Shown: positions 47,835-60,816 of the stretch, in pieces
Position numbering within the stretch: position 1 is the stretch's first letter
Layout: every line of letters starts with the position of its first letter
From: Paramecium octaurelia
Lineage: Eukaryota; Ciliophora; Oligohymenophorea; Peniculida; Parameciidae
Direction of reading: 5' to 3'
Length of the DNA stretch: 64,000 nt
Assembly: GCA_905182995.1 (NCBI GenBank)
Contig: CAJJDP010000015.1
Location: forward strand, 310,001-374,000
Program-made: the position numbers and the translations under genes
Notes under the pieces: model-generated
The model's input: only the letters and a program-made list of their open reading frames with translations
What the model was told of the DNA's origin: nothing
Databases searched by the model: none

Positions 47835-49362
47835 ATAGCTGATGATAGTGGTTGGGGTTCATCATTAGTATGCAAAGTATTTGTGATTATTGGAATGACA
47901 TTGACTTGGGCTTAAGTGTTGATGTTGCCATTGGATGCAGCAAATTCAAGGTAAAGAAGTTAACAAATTGAATTAGAGGCCTTGGAGAAGGTTTGGATAT
48001 GGATTTCTTTTGGAAGTTCATCTACATGTTGATTTTGATATTTGGAACCCTTTTTATCCCATTCGCTCAATACTATTACGAATCAGATGATGAGAAGTCT
48101 GTAGGCTAACGATGCTGTGCAGCTCTCTATTAACAATTATGTTTTGTAGTAATTGTAGCACTTTTGCTATTTATTTCCTATGCATTTTTACGATTTGCTG
48201 ATATCCCAGTCTACATTTCAGTCAAATCCTGTGCATAGCCAACAATTTTCTTGGATTCTGAAACCCCATTTACAGGCGTAGCAAATTCTTTGCAGGAGGA
48301 TTCGGCTGACACTCTGGAATATGAAGTTAGTTTCCCAGTTTATGTGATGGCATTTATGTCATTGTTTGGGTATTGCTTATTCGTGATTTTTGGGGGAGTT
48401 GGTTTAACAGCATTACCAGTTGATTTGATATAAGAATTTATACATAGACCTAAAAAATTGACAACTGCAGAGGGAACGTAGAAGAAAAGCAGTCTAAAAA
48501 GGAAAGCCTTTGAATTGATTGAGGAAGGCAACAAAATTAGAGATGAATAAAAAGAGGCGACTGCTATAAAGGGATGGTGGGCCAGCTATAGAGAGAAAAG
48601 AAGAGTGCGGACTCAATTTACAAGATATAAGAATGCAGTTCTATGTTTAGATAGAGATAACGAAATATTCAAAATGGAACTTAAATATTTTGATACCAAT
48701 CCAGTTGTTTGGTATTTTAAATTGGTGGTTGGAGTGATATTCTGCGTTATTTCTTTCATATGGTGGTTGCACATGTATATAATTAATTGAAATGAATAGA
48801 CTGCTGTTTATAGTAATAAGAGATTCAGATGGGATATCAGCAAGTCCATTTCTTAATAAAATTTTGATTGGCTTAGAAGATGGAAATGCAGGGTTTTTAT
48901 GCGTTGGTATATTTGGATTCCTTTGCATATATTTATTGTGGTGCACTTAGAAGGGCAACATTAAATTTGGTCTCAGGATTCCTTTTCTATTCTCCTTGCA
49001 TATAATGAAGTATGATGTTCTTGATTATCATAGAGTAAATGAGACTTGGATGAATACTTTTCTATTTAATGTCCAGCTGATGTTAATCTGTTCGGTGGCT
49101 GTTACTTAGTTTTGTACCAAGGCGTTTTCCCAGTACATTAGACTGAGCACTCTCAATAGTAAATCTTTGTTTTATAGTAGTGTTGTTTAGTACTCAAATT
49201 CAATACCTACGGTTCTTTACTTATTTATATTCTAACAATGTATTTGAAATTATCTTACTGGTCTGGTCAGTTTTAACAATGATATATTTGCTTATCAGAA
49301 GATCAGACAAACCTAAAATCCTTAAGGAAATCGAAGAAATGTAAAAACAAGAGTTCAAATGA
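47723..49362 (+). CDS. LMBR1-domain multi-pass membrane protein (LMBD-type)
   Basis: About 513 residues after four introns (28, 26, 25 and 19 nt). The N-terminal membrane helix ([20 protein letters not shown]) leads to [20 protein letters not shown] and [19 protein letters not shown], the family's 'D-x-x-W...LPLD-A/V-N' block. At least eight hydrophobic segments follow, with a long charged cytosolic loop (residues ~245-330, [19 protein letters not shown]). The C-terminus ([20 protein letters not shown]) also fits. LMBR1-family proteins include LMBD1, a lysosomal cobalamin export partner, and lipocalin receptors. The fragment at 46360-46471 duplicates its first exon. Confidence 0.83.
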
Positions 49363-49380
49363 ATTTAATAATAATTATTA

Positions 49381-51316
49381 ATGTTTTTACTTATATTAAT
49401 TTCAAGAGTATTTGGAACATGCATTACGAGTATTGGAAATTTAATGGGAGACACATTGACAGATCCAAAACTTGAATTATTGAAATTGGCACCCTATATC
49501 TATTTCAGTGGCAAAGGGTATGCATTTTCATTTATTTTTAGGATCAACGATTTTGGATTCTATGAAGACTGTACAAATTAATACTAATATGCGGTCATAC
49601 AATTTTTTGTTCCTACAACTCCAGCCTCTGTCAACATTGGGATTTGCTTTACTAAACAATGTTCCATCACAGACATCAATTCCTCAATTTAAACACTAAA
49701 AAAATGGATCTTGCCCATCGCCTAAGGTATATCATAGGTCTTGATTTGAAGTTATATTTCAGGTTGATCTCACTGAGTATGAACTCAAATTTCTGGATTC
49801 ACAAGTCACTCCTTAGCCTTAATTTGCTACTTATATACTTATATCATGTTTGATAGCATTCCTTATATTATAAGTATACTTCACATATTTTCATAAAAAA
49901 GACATGAAGGTTCCTTAATAACAACTCTAAGAAGAAAATCAACAAAGAGATATCTAAGAAGTGAGTACTTATTTCGATGAAGAATAATAATTAATTAATC
50001 ATGCTAATAAAACTAAATAAAATAGGAAAGGAATTAAATTAAACGAATTTTATGAACTTTATCTAAATTTTGACTTAAAAGTCAATTATGAAGAATGTTG
50101 TAAACCATAAGAGTCTAGATACTCATCATTAAATGGAATTCGTGTCTTGGGATTTTTTATGTGTGTTTTTGGAAACACAGGAATCTCAATGCTTTTGCAA
50201 TGTGATTTTTATTAAGTTTAACATTACAGCAATCATTACATCCTGTTGGTAGTCTTTGGATGCCTCTATTCTGTGGAAATATTTTTGTGGCTTTCTGGAT
50301 TTTTTGCTGTACTTTCACTCGTTAAATTGAATTGTCTCTATTCCTTAACCTTGAGAATATGCAAAATCTGGCCATTGATGGTCTTGATCATTCTAATCAA
50401 TACACAAATAATACCATATTTGGGAGAAGGTCCAAGATGGTTTTATATAGAGAGATATACCAAATGTGGCAAATGGTGGTAGAACATCTTATTTATTAAC
50501 AATTTTGATGATGAAAATTATTGTACACTTTGGTTATGGCAATTATCACTTGATGTTCAGTTGACAATTTTATGTGCCATAATCATAGTCTTGTATAAAC
50601 GAAGCAAAATGGCAGCAATAATATTAACAAGCATTCTACTTTTAGCTTCACAATCATATGTCATATACACTTGTTTAGAAAAAGAGTATGGCATCCCCTA
50701 CTTTGCTGCATTCACCACTGATATATACAAGGCATTTTACTATAGACCTTGGTTTAGAGCACCACCTTATTTTGTAGGCATGCTAACAGCCTTTTTTGTG
50801 ATCAATTTCAAAAGAAAATTGAAGCTTTGGTTTTAAAATGCTCTCTAAATTCTTGGTTTTTTGATAATCCTCTATTTAACAGTTGGTTGGTATGATACTA
50901 TGTAATTTGGTGAAGATTTCTATCCAAAATTGTATTCACAAATTTATGAAGGAGTAATGAGAACCATCTATGCTATAGGTATCACTCTATTTGTATTGCC
51001 AAATCTATTAGGAAATCATAATATCATCTATTAATTATTAAATTACACTCCAATCAAATATATTGTGAAATTTACTTTTGTTGGATATCTATTACATATG
51101 TTGGTAGTTGAAGTTGTTATAGCATCATTTTACCAAAGTTTGGACTTCAATGTCTAGAGTATTGGACAAGTCTATGTAGGGTGCATTGTAATTATTTCTG
51201 TTTTTAGTTTTATATTCAGATGGTTAATTGAATTACCAATTGAAATAAAACATTCAATTAAAGAGAAGTCTTAATCTAAATTATACCTATAGAAAAAGAA
51301 TGTTGATTTGATTTGA
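49381..51316 (+). CDS. Acyltransferase-3 family membrane protein (NRF-6-like)
   Basis: About 636 residues with one 25-nt AAG-ending intron. The layout fits 'nose resistant to fluoxetine' proteins: an N-terminal signal/anchor, an extracytoplasmic Cys-containing region (FYEDCTNQYQYAV, CFTKQCSITDINS), then the acyltransferase-3 domain with about ten membrane helices. It begins with the cue LNGIRVLGFFMCVFGN (family: 'L-x-G-x-R...w-v-x-x-G-H'), then VEIFLWLSGFFAVLSLVK ('D-x-F-F-x-L-S-G-x-L') and YFVGMLTAFFVI. The catalytic His of the first motif appears replaced (GNTG). It starts 18 bp after the LMBR1-domain stop on the same strand. Lipid transport or O-acylation is likely. Confidence 0.82.
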
Positions 51317-51413
51317 TCCAATATCATTGTTATATTATTTTGTATAGAATTTCCATTTAATAATTTTATATAGTATTTTCATTTACGAAATAGCTATCCC
51401 CCATTATATCACC

Positions 51414-52305
51414 ATGTTCAAAGCAATTCTGAAGACTGTAAAACAAGAAAAGACTAAATCTTCATTGTCTGAATAGTAGGATATTGCCCAGATACCAAAA
51501 ATTGAAGAGAAATAGTGTCAAATCAATTTCAATAGACAAATTTAAGAGTATTTACCCTATTAAGTCCCCAATTCAATCGAAGCAATATTCTATTTCAAAG
51601 AAATTCTCACTCAACAATAATAGGAATATTTGATGAATGAAATTTATAATCAACCTAAGAGATGGGTTGACTTACCTCATTCAAATAGAAGAGTTTAAAA
51701 ATATGGCGGAGATGTGAAAGAAGAAGGTCTTATCAATGTAGAACCATTGCCAGACTTTTTATCTTAATTATCAGTATTGATTAACTTTAGATTATTAGAA
51801 TTTATGCTTTTTAGATGATAATACTCTAAAAATTAATCATGCCCTTATTAACGAATACGCTCCAGGCATAGGTATCCATCCTCATTTCGATGGCCCTCTA
51901 TACCACAACTTTGTTAATATCTTTAGTATCAATAGCACTTGCATTTTTAAATTTAAAAAGGAAGATCAATCATTGAAACTTTTTGTAGAACCAGGCAGTC
52001 TATTAATTTTCACTAAGCAAGCATACACAGAATGGCTTCACGGAATAAATTATCACCACGATGATACAATTTTATTGAATATCAAAGACAATTAGGTCTG
52101 TCATACAGATTTGATTAATTTCCCTTAAACCTTGCTTTGTCAAAACTTATTGAAAGTCGAAAATATTATTGAATATTTGAATAGTTAGCCTAATTACGAA
52201 CTATGTCAAATTCAAAATGATAATTAATTCACTCATTCTTTGATTATCAGAAGATTGCTCAGAGTATCAATTACTTTAAGACATGTACCTTATAAAAGAA
52301 TGTGA
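51414..52305 (+). CDS. AlkB-family 2OG/Fe(II) dioxygenase, ALKBH6-like
   Basis: About 288 residues with one 25-nt intron. AlkB enzymes remove alkyl groups from nucleic acids or proteins using iron and 2-oxoglutarate. The core reads INEYAPGIGIHPHFDGPLYH, in which H-x-D gives two iron ligands. LFVEPGSLLIFTKQAYTEWLHGI follows in two parts: a family strand ending in the 'sL-x-V-x-S-G...Y' analog, with the third ligand His in WLHGI. SITLRHVPYKR follows, with the 2OG-binding Arg. The N-terminal ~75 residues include WVDLPHSNRRVQKYGG, matching ALKBH6 'RRLQNWGG'. The protein is slightly longer than human ALKBH6. Confidence 0.85.
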
Positions 52306-53136
52306 GTAAAATTAATGTGTGATATCATCTAAATATAAGATTAATGTTTGTCTATAAATAAATCCATAATAGTTTTATCATAATTCTGAATTTAATTCAT
52401 TCTACTTTTTATAGAATTTAGATTTGATGTAATTGGTTTCGGAATTCTTATTTCAAATACTTGGTTTAAACCGAAAAGTTACCTAAGAGAATGAGCTATA
52501 TTTCTAAAATTTTATAATAATCTTTGCAACTTTTCAATTAAAATTCAACATTATATTTTTCAAAAGTGTAAACTTTTATCCATTTTATAACAATAAACAT
52601 AAAGCTACCAATTTAACTCATCCATCTAAGGGCTGTTTTCAATAAAATTAGTATAAAAAAAAGTAGATAATAAATTGCAATAATTTTTTATAAATCAACA
52701 AAATACACGACTCCAAACTGAAAATTATTAGTAAATAATATACCTTAGACTTCAGAAATTTATTTCTAGAATTTGAGTATGTTTCTAATATATGTATAGA
52801 TATTATTATTAATTCTTTTATTTAGACATCTACCCAAGATAAGTCAAACGTAATTTATATTACAAAATCTGAATGTTTATTATTAATTCTTTACTAATTA
52901 TAAGAATATTTCAGACAATAGGCTTTGCTATTTTTATTTAAAAAAATATAAAATAGATATTATTTAATTGGTATCTAAAATGGAGCATAATAGGTAAACT
53001 ATTATGAATACTTAAGATAGCACAAATGAAGAGTCTAATTTAGATTAATACAAATTTCGAGAGATATTAATTTAATAATTAATTGTTATTTTTTGCTTCG
53101 TTACAAAACTTATATTTTATCAATAAAATTATTTAA
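52306..53136. other. Intergenic, AT-rich
   Basis: 830 bp between two convergent genes, longer than usual. It is rich in A/T runs. A plus ORF opens at 52980 (MEHNRQTIMNTQDSTNEESN) but soon overlaps the dynein light chain gene antisense, so I do not call it a gene. Confidence 0.4.
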
Positions 53137-53763
53137 TCAGTAATACCATCCTCCTTATCTGTATTGAGATGGTCCTTATTGCATTTAAGAGTAAGGATAT
53201 CTGGGATCCACTTAATAGTCATCAAATCTTTAATCATACAAAGGAGGTGGAAACTACCTAAGATTGTATAGAATTTATTTTACGTATTATATTAAGGCAT
53301 AGTCTAAGCATTTGGTTATGGTTTGAATTATGCTGGTTGCTAGGTTTGGTTAAAGGAATAGATTAAGACATGCCAACCATTTGACTTATAATTTCAATAG
53401 TAATTACTTTGAATTCCAATACTTTGTCATCATTATTATAGTAACTGTATTGAGCATTCAGCCCATTCTTATGTTCCCACATAAATACAAACCAATAAGG
53501 TCCATACTTGCCATCTAATCTGTGCTTCACAAAATCTGCTGGATTCTTGTATTCTTGTTATGTTCTACAACTTTTATAAAATTCCAGAATGTCAATTTTC
53601 AAAGCCTCATGAATCCCATAACCTTGTTTGATAATCTAAGTTATTTCAGCTTGAGTACTTCTAAGTTATCATTATCATCTTCATCAAAGCTTTTAGCCTT
53701 TTTAATGCGAGGTTGCGGTTGTGCTTAATATTCTTATTGATAATATTGTGCTTGTTGATTCAT
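53137..53763 (-). CDS. LC8-type dynein light chain-like protein
   Basis: About 184 residues with introns of 23, 23 (AAG-ending) and 26 nt. The central domain matches dynein light chain LC8: IHEALKIDILEFYKSC, then FVKHRLDGKYGPYWFVFMWE, the counterpart of 'IKKEFDKKYGPTWHCIVG', and VLEFK. It is flanked by a Gln-rich acidic N-terminus (QQEYQAQPQPRIKKAKSFDE) and a Pro/Gln/Tyr-rich C-terminus that ordinary 89-residue LC8 lacks. LC8 proteins dimerise and link dynein intermediate chains to other proteins in cytoplasmic and ciliary motors. The substitution of the IVG strand by FMW makes this a divergent member. Confidence 0.75.
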
Positions 53764-53950
53764 TAATTAATGTAATAATAATAACAAAGAAATTCACTTG
53801 TTTAAGAACTGCTGAAATCTATCAACTAAGTATTGCAGTCTATATACTATTCAATAGTAAAATCAATCTCTCACAAATCAGAACAAGGTCTTACACGAAT
53901 TCCAATGGTTTGAATTGGATAATTAAATAAGGATTCGAGTGCATGAATTA

Positions 53951-55708
53951 ATGGAACCTCATCTTAAACTATTTCTTGATCAAAGATTCTAATATGATAT
54001 GTAAAATTCTACCTATTAGCATATAAGTCTAGCTGTTAAATTAGAAAAATACATCCAAAATTACGAAGAATTTAAGTCTCTCTATTTTCAGAATGGAAAA
54101 AATTAATCAATTGTCCAACAACTTCAATAGCAGATGACAGAATTAGAATCTCGAATTGAATAATTGTAGTAGACAGACTAATTTACTATCAATGAGATCA
54201 ATAAGAAAGTTGATTTATTATAAATTTCTAAAGACCAGCATCTTCAATAAATAACTCTTTTAGACAAAAATTAATGTCAATCTCTTTAATCGATGGAAAG
54301 CTTTAGACAGTAAAATCAACAATTTAAATAACTATTATTAGAAAACTTAGATTAAGTTAAATTATAAAATAATATAGCTGTTAATAATGTTTAAGATAAG
54401 TTATTAGAAGTAAATCTTAGAATAGATAATTAATACAGTTATTAAAAAGATTTAACATTAAAAAATGATAGAATTTTTGAAGAATTGAGTACTCTGAATA
54501 ATAAAATGATTTAACAGATCTCTTGGGTATCTCAAGATTAAAAAAACATAGAATTGCTCTAATAAATAGTTCCAAAGTTTGATGAATTGTTAGCGTAAGA
54601 TAGATACGTTACTAATGAATTGCAGTTCATGAAAAACAAATAATCTTATTTTGAAAATTACATTGAAAAATATTTTCCGTTATTTCTCTAAGGTAGTATC
54701 TCCCAAACTTTGCATAACTGCTTAGATGACAGTAATCTTTATAGACTAGCTAAATTTGAAGAAGAGAAATTCACCCTTCTGAATAACATCATTGTTGAAG
54801 ATAAAGGCACTCCTGATCTAGACAAAAGAATTCATGAATATACTTCAGTTATTGAAGAATAACTCAAAAGAAACTTTTAAATACTTAAGAACAATGTAAA
54901 TAAATAATCAATTAAAAAAAAAGAACAAAGTATGGAATCCTAAAGTGTTTATCCCTAATCAAAGAACAAATAAGATTTTTCAGACATATAAAATTTATTA
55001 GAGAAAAACGAAATAGAATATTTCATACAACAAAGGCTAGTTGAGTTTAAAAAACAAATTGATAAGAGTTTAAATCATCTATCAACAACAGTTGACACAT
55101 TAGAACAGACGTATGATCTCTTGCATTAAAAGATGATATCTCAATTTGAGTAAATGAAGACTTAACATAATTAATAGATTCTTCAAATCGAATAGCAATT
55201 ATAAGAATTAAATGAATCATTTAGTGCAGTTCCTTTATTTATTAATGAAATTAATGAAATATAATAATAGCAATAGCAGAATATCAAGAAATTAAATCAA
55301 TTTTAGATTTTAAATAGTGAAAAAAATTAATCGGAAACTCAATTAAATGATCAAAGATATACATTAGAATAATGTTAAGATATTTTGAATGAATCGATAT
55401 ATTAATTAAAAAATGAAAATGATTCTATGTGTTAAGAATCTCCAATAAAAAAACTTTCATCATAACTAAATGTTGATGATAGGAAAAGTGTTCGCACAAA
55501 GACGGCATCACAAAGTGGAATGCGTAAAAGTATAAAGAGCATGCATAGTTCAAGTTAAACTAGATCTTCAAATGATAAAAGAAAGTTTTATTTATTAGGT
55601 TCTAAGCTATAACAGGAAGTTTGTTAAAGCATGAATCTTTCAATTCTACAACCAAGGAAAACAAATTCGAGAATCTTATTTTAAAGCAAAGCCTATGTAA
55701 AAGATTGA
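53951..55708 (+). CDS. Single-exon coiled-coil protein, about 585 residues
   Basis: The reading frame runs from ATG 53951 to TGA 55706-55708 without any intron, rare for a gene this long here. Nearly the whole chain is predicted coiled coil: VKLEKYIQNYEEFKSLYFQN, IVQQLQQQMTELESRIEQLQ, LQIEQQLQELNESF. It ends in a basic, Ser/Arg-rich tail (RSSNDKRKF, RTKTASQSGMRKSIKS). No motor or other domain is seen. It is divergent from the dynein light chain gene by 187 bp. A structural cytoskeletal or basal-body role is plausible by composition only. Confidence 0.75.
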
Positions 55709-56383
55709 TTATAAAATATATTAAGATGTATTGATACTTATGATAAATTAATGATAAATAAAATAATTTTTATTTCATCCACTAATCTTAATCTATTTAT
55801 TGCTCAGAATCACAAACTTATTTTTAAAAAGTTTGTTGATTTAATTATCACTGAAATTTTCCTTAAATGGTATTTAATTGTAATTTTGACTCTTGAATTT
55901 TGTTGAGGTGAGACTCTCATAGTTTTTGCCATAAGTCTAGAATAAAAGTTAGTTGTTTATTTTTAATATTTAAAATGCCTTGTATTGTTCCATAAACAAT
56001 TAGGAAATTTTAATGTCTTATAGTATGATTGAGATCTGGCATAGTATTAGCAAATTTTATTGTTTTCATAAAAATATCTATGTTCCCTTATTGATTATCA
56101 AAAATAGATGAAATATATTTTTCATTAATGATTGTAAATTTTTTGATTGAAAACTTAAGAGTTGAGTTAATTTAGAATGAAAAATTCAACTTTGATGATG
56201 CTCAAATATTGAAATTAGACTAATAGTTATGATATATTATTCTATTTCAATATTAATTTAAAATTCGGATAGAAATAAAGATAAGTTCCTCAATATTAAA
56301 ATATTCTTAAGTAAATAATTAAGTAAAAAACCTGTTTACGTAACACAATTTTGAGTTCCAATATAATTATTAAATATATTAAT
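55709..56383. other. Intergenic, AT-rich
   Basis: 675 bp of very AT-rich DNA with no supported ORF on either strand. I see nothing structured in it. Confidence 0.4.
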
Positions 56384-57506
56384 ATGATAACAGATGAACC
56401 AACTGTTGAAATAACAAAAGAAGTGTTGTAAGGATTGAAGATATAGAAAGTATACAAGGACTTTGTAATATTAATACCTATTTATTAGCTGAAAGAAATC
56501 AACTCAATAGATTTTTCATAGAATGGATAATATTTGGTTGCATGTGATGATCAAGTTGTAAATGTTTTTGACATCGCCAATATGAAGTATGTTATGTGAG
56601 GATGAAAATGTAGAAAGATCAGGACGATGTACAATAACACTTAGGAGATTGATATGGTGAAATTTACAAAGGATTAGAGTCATATAATTTGTGTGACAAA
56701 AAATGAACCATGTAAATGAAATATGCTATTTAAGATGAGATCTGGCATTGGGCGTTTGAGGAGAATCAAATATTGAAGAAGTTTTCTGGACACACTAAAA
56801 TGTAATTGAAGTAAAATTATTAGTAAGAATTTATTAACTAGAAATTTATAATCAAATAATTCTAAGTTGCAGTTTTGATGACACCTTACGATTATGGGAG
56901 TTGAATCAACAGTAAGACTCCTGTTATGCAGTGTTAGACATGAGTTCTAAACCTGATAATAGGGTATTAGGGGCTTTTGATTGCAGTGGGAATTCTTTCG
57001 GTATGGCTTTTGTAGAGAAGGAGAATGGGCAATCTATTAATTGTGTCTAGCTATATTAAATTAGAAAGTTTGAATTAGGACCTTATCAAGTCAAGAAGGT
57101 GTCAGGAACAACCATAGTTCAATTAAAGTTTAGTAGTGACAATCAGTTTTTATTATGTGTTTGTTCGGATGGTCAAATATTAATTTTAGATAGTTATTTA
57201 TTAAACACAGTAATTCGTTAGATTTATTGATAGTTATTTGATATTCCAGGAAATGCAGACAGAACGAATGTCAATGTTTGTTTCACTCCAGATTCCAAAT
57301 TCTTGATTACTGGTAGCAATAGTGGATACCTATATATGATATCAATATAGAATGTGAACAAAACTCAAACGCAAAGTGGCTAATTGATTGCCAAAGTGGA
57401 AGGACATCAAAGGAAATGCAAACTAGTTTTATTCAATCCAAAATATTGTTGTTTGATTAGTACTTGTAGAAATCTTGTTGTTTGGACTCCAAATCAAATA
57501 TTGTGA
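56384..57506 (+). CDS. WD-repeat protein, WDR82/Swd2-like
   Basis: WDR82/Swd2 is a WD40 propeller found in Set1 H3K4 methyltransferase and transcription-termination complexes. Repeats include INSIDFSQNGQYLVACDDQV followed by NVFDI; HTKNVIEV-like; QIILSCSFDDTLRLWELNQQ; GAFDCSGNSFGMAFVE; VQLKFSSDNQFLLCVCSDGQ and ILDSYLL; CFTPDSKFLITGSNSGYLYM; and a C-terminal blade ending in CRNLVVWTPNQIL. The order and the 'LW-E-L' and 'VW-T-P' ends fit the family. Introns (24, 27, 23 and 24 nt) are clear except near 56805-56870, where one base of frame is unaccounted for. Next gene starts 27 bp after the stop. Confidence 0.72.
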
Positions 57507-57533
57507 TTTATATAAAAAAATTAGATAATTTTA

Positions 57534-59091
57534 ATGTATTAGGATAATTCTGAGGTATATGATCAGAATCATGATAGCATTATGAGTTCATCAATAGTAA
57601 CCTTGTGATTGAAGAGATCCCAGAGGAAATCGAAAATGACAAAGTTATAGTCCAAGAGGCAGCCGATGAAAATAAAATCAAGGTGATTCTTGTAATGTAT
57701 GGTCACAACTACAAACTTAGGTAAACAATCAGAAACTCAAACAAGAGTTCTTAATTGCTGATAACTTCTCCACTTTTACACAAGTTCTCGTAATTTCCAC
57801 CATCAATCATAATTGTTATTACGATGATCCCTTCTTTCATTACATCCTTATGATGACCAAGGTGATTCGCAAAGCACTCAGAAGAATGTTGGTGCCCACT
57901 TGCATTAAAACCAAGGAGGAGTTTATTGTATTGTTAATCTAATTTAGAGATCAAACAAAATAATTTATTTCAATGTTTCTACCAAGATATCAACATAGGA
58001 TTCATAACATCCACCGGATAAATCAAATCTACAGCATTCATCTATGTCCATAAAACTATTCGAGATTTTGTAATCAAGAAAATTGTTATCGACCAAAAAC
58101 AAGAGAGGGTTAGGCTGTTAATGCACTTTTTTAAAATTGAAAATATCATTAAGATACCGTATGTGCAGTAAGATTATAAAAACTAATTCTTGAAAACTAA
58201 TAAATTTAAAAATGAATTCATAATTCTGAGTGAAGAGATTGAAACTCATCAATCCTTATTTCAAGTTTATAAGTTGGTGGATGATCAAATTTACTTTGTA
58301 AAAAGAGTAATCCAATCATAGCATATTAATAGATTCATTTAAGAGCTAATTTCAGTTCTTCCTTCATGAATGTGTTCAATACCAAAGATGTCTATATCAA
58401 CATAGCTAAGATTTTGGCTTCACTTTCACATCCTAATGTTATTAGATTGTATGATTGGTGGATTGAAATATTGAATTTCTAACCTTATTTATTTATGCAG
58501 ATTGAATATTGCATCTACCCTAGATATTAATGTTAGGCAAAAAATTTGTTAAGTTATTCCTATTTTTATATGAATCCTATGCCACATAAATAAAAATAGA
58601 AACACATTCAAGATATTATTTTATAAATAATTTAAGCTTTGGAATTTCTAAAATTAAGAAAGATTCATCTAATTGACTTAAAACCTGAAAATATCATGGT
58701 GACCATTACCGTCACTGGTGATCTATAAGTAATCATATCTATTCTACCTTAGGTTGTACTTGCAGACTTTAATCCTTAAATAACTAATCAAAAATAACAA
58801 AGCTATCTGGATTACACATTTCAAGCTATAGGCACCTTAATTTTGCATCTAATTTTAACATTCCCTGGAGACGCTACACTTAGAAACAATTATATAACCA
58901 AATTCTTGAATTCTAAATTTGAAGAATCATTTGCACTATTAGATTCCTTGGCATAAAAAGTCAAAAATAGAAATCGTGAATTTTCATTCCAACTCTATAA
59001 AAATTTGTTGTTATTGGTTAAATCCATCGTTACAGATTCCCATTTTCATGATTTCCATGAATTGAAAACGACTATTGAAAAAATCTATTGA
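57534..59091 (+). CDS. Divergent eIF2alpha-kinase-like (GCN2/PEK-type) protein
   Basis: The kinase-like part (about residues 250-470) has IYFVKRIHLRANFSSSFMNV (VIK/VKR lysine), SLSHPNVIRLYDWWIE, FMQIEYC (typical of GCN2/PERK: 'iqMEyC'), IHLIDLKPENIMV (catalytic loop with the Asp kept but HRD changed to LID) and VVLADFNPQITNQ, where DFG is DFN. No APE motif is visible. The N-terminal ~230 residues are helical with blocks such as KVIRKALRRMLVPTC and AFIYVHKTIRDFVIKKIVID, possibly RWD-like. Introns of 23, 29 and 26 nt are clear; one near 57930 needs a GAG acceptor. Catalysis may be lost, giving a pseudokinase. Confidence 0.65.
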
Positions 59092-60816
59092 TTTATAATT
59101 AGTATGTTATTTTCTATAATTTAACAGATTTATTCTTATCAGTATTTTGGAGAATAATTTATAAATATTAGTTTCAATCCTCAATTCAATTAATTAAATT
59201 TATAAATAAGAATGTTCTAACCATTTAATACATACATTATTTGAAACGATGGACTTAACTTTTGATTATAAATTAGAGTCAATATTAAAGATATCCAAAT
59301 TATTCACTTTTTCTTTAGAATAATTAATATTAATGCTTCTATTTTTGATTTGATTCTAAATGATTAATAACTCAAAAAATCGGATATATATATTGATTAT
59401 TAAAAAGCTGAAATAATATAAAAAATAGAAGTTACCCTTTAATATCTTTTGTGATTCAATGTCTATGAAATTATAAGTTATGCAAAAAGGATCCATATCA
59501 TTTATATTGAATTTTTTAATTATAAATATACAGAAGTAAAGAAAATATAGTACATATCTTTAAGTAAATAAATATCACATTTGCAAAAATGAAGGTAATT
59601 TATATCCTTGTAATTTGGCAAATTACCTAAAGCTAAGCAATTAACCATCATGTCCAATTTTATCTAAATCGCTCTTTTTGGCTTAGCGTATTTTATTAAT
59701 ATTGGGTCTTTCACTTATTTGACTTAATAAATTATTTGTTGAATGTATTAAATTATTAAATTTTTATTCACTTTCAGATTGTTTATTTAGTTTCATCTGT
59801 AGTAAAGAATTTATCACTTCATTATTGAACTATTTATTGATTTCAATTTTTTTTAGATGTAATCCTTATTTTGGAGGTTTTAATTCTGAGTTACTTGTAA
59901 CATGGGTGATTTATTTAGTAATAGCTGTTTTCTTTGAATCGATTTAAGTAAGCATTGTTTCACTCTCTTTTTATCGTTATAATCGATTGGTTAATGATTG
60001 AGATCTTAATTTAGTATCCTATCTTTCAGTTTATGAATGCACATCATAGTTCAAACTAATTTAATTGAATGCATACTTCTTTGATGAAATTGTATGAATT
60101 TAATCGATATTATTGTTAATATTGCTATTTATCTCAACTTATTGACAATTTTATTTCACTTTATCAAAGATTTATTGTAGAGAAATGGCTCGAATTTGTT
60201 TTCTATTCTTAATGAAAGGAAGATCTGAATGCATTTATGAAACTTTATACTTCTGAATACTTCCAACTAAATTATTCATTATTATAAAAAATAATTTTAA
60301 TTATAATAAATATGTATCTAATTCATGCACATCTTATCTAAGTGATCATACACATTATAGTCTAAAGCATATAGATATATAAGAAAAAGTATGCTTTCTT
60401 TTTTACCAATAAACTAGATTTTGTCTAACTATTTGAATACTATAGCACTAACATTATAATTATACACATATTTTGTTATATTCTAATGAATTTTTGATAG
60501 AATATTTAGAAGTATAAATGATATTTAATTTTTAAGATTTTCAAAAGACATTAAGTTTACAAATGTTATCATAGTTAGTTATGGATTATAATAAATTTCA
60601 AATTTTAAATTCTTAATGATAACTAAAATATAAAAAATATTTCTTTTTAGAATTTAATTATAATAATACTTGTTTTCAGGACAAATATAATATACTAATT
60701 GTAATAAATTAGATTTTCTTTAAACTTAGATTTATTTATTATATATGATATTTTAATAATGTTATTTGGATGAGTTATGAAAAGCAATAGTAATTTTTAT
60801 TTGATATTTTTTAAAC
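59092..60816. other. Gene-poor AT-rich stretch
   Basis: 1.7 kb without a supported gene, the longest such gap in the window. Open frames exist (for example 59589-59832 on plus) but consist mainly of Ile, Leu, Phe, Asn and Tyr, as random AT-rich DNA does when only TGA stops. No repeat or RNA gene was recognised. Confidence 0.4.

Noticed and set aside
52980-53372. Plus ORF opening with a natural-looking N-terminus
   Set aside because: Most of it is antisense to the dynein light chain gene, which has conserved motifs and consistent introns.
59589-60300. Membrane-protein-like reading frame, open if TGA is read as Trp (considered as a mitochondrial insert or alternative code)
   Set aside because: The TGA count is about what random AT-rich DNA gives, TAA and TAG are frequent, and all other genes here use TGA as stop.
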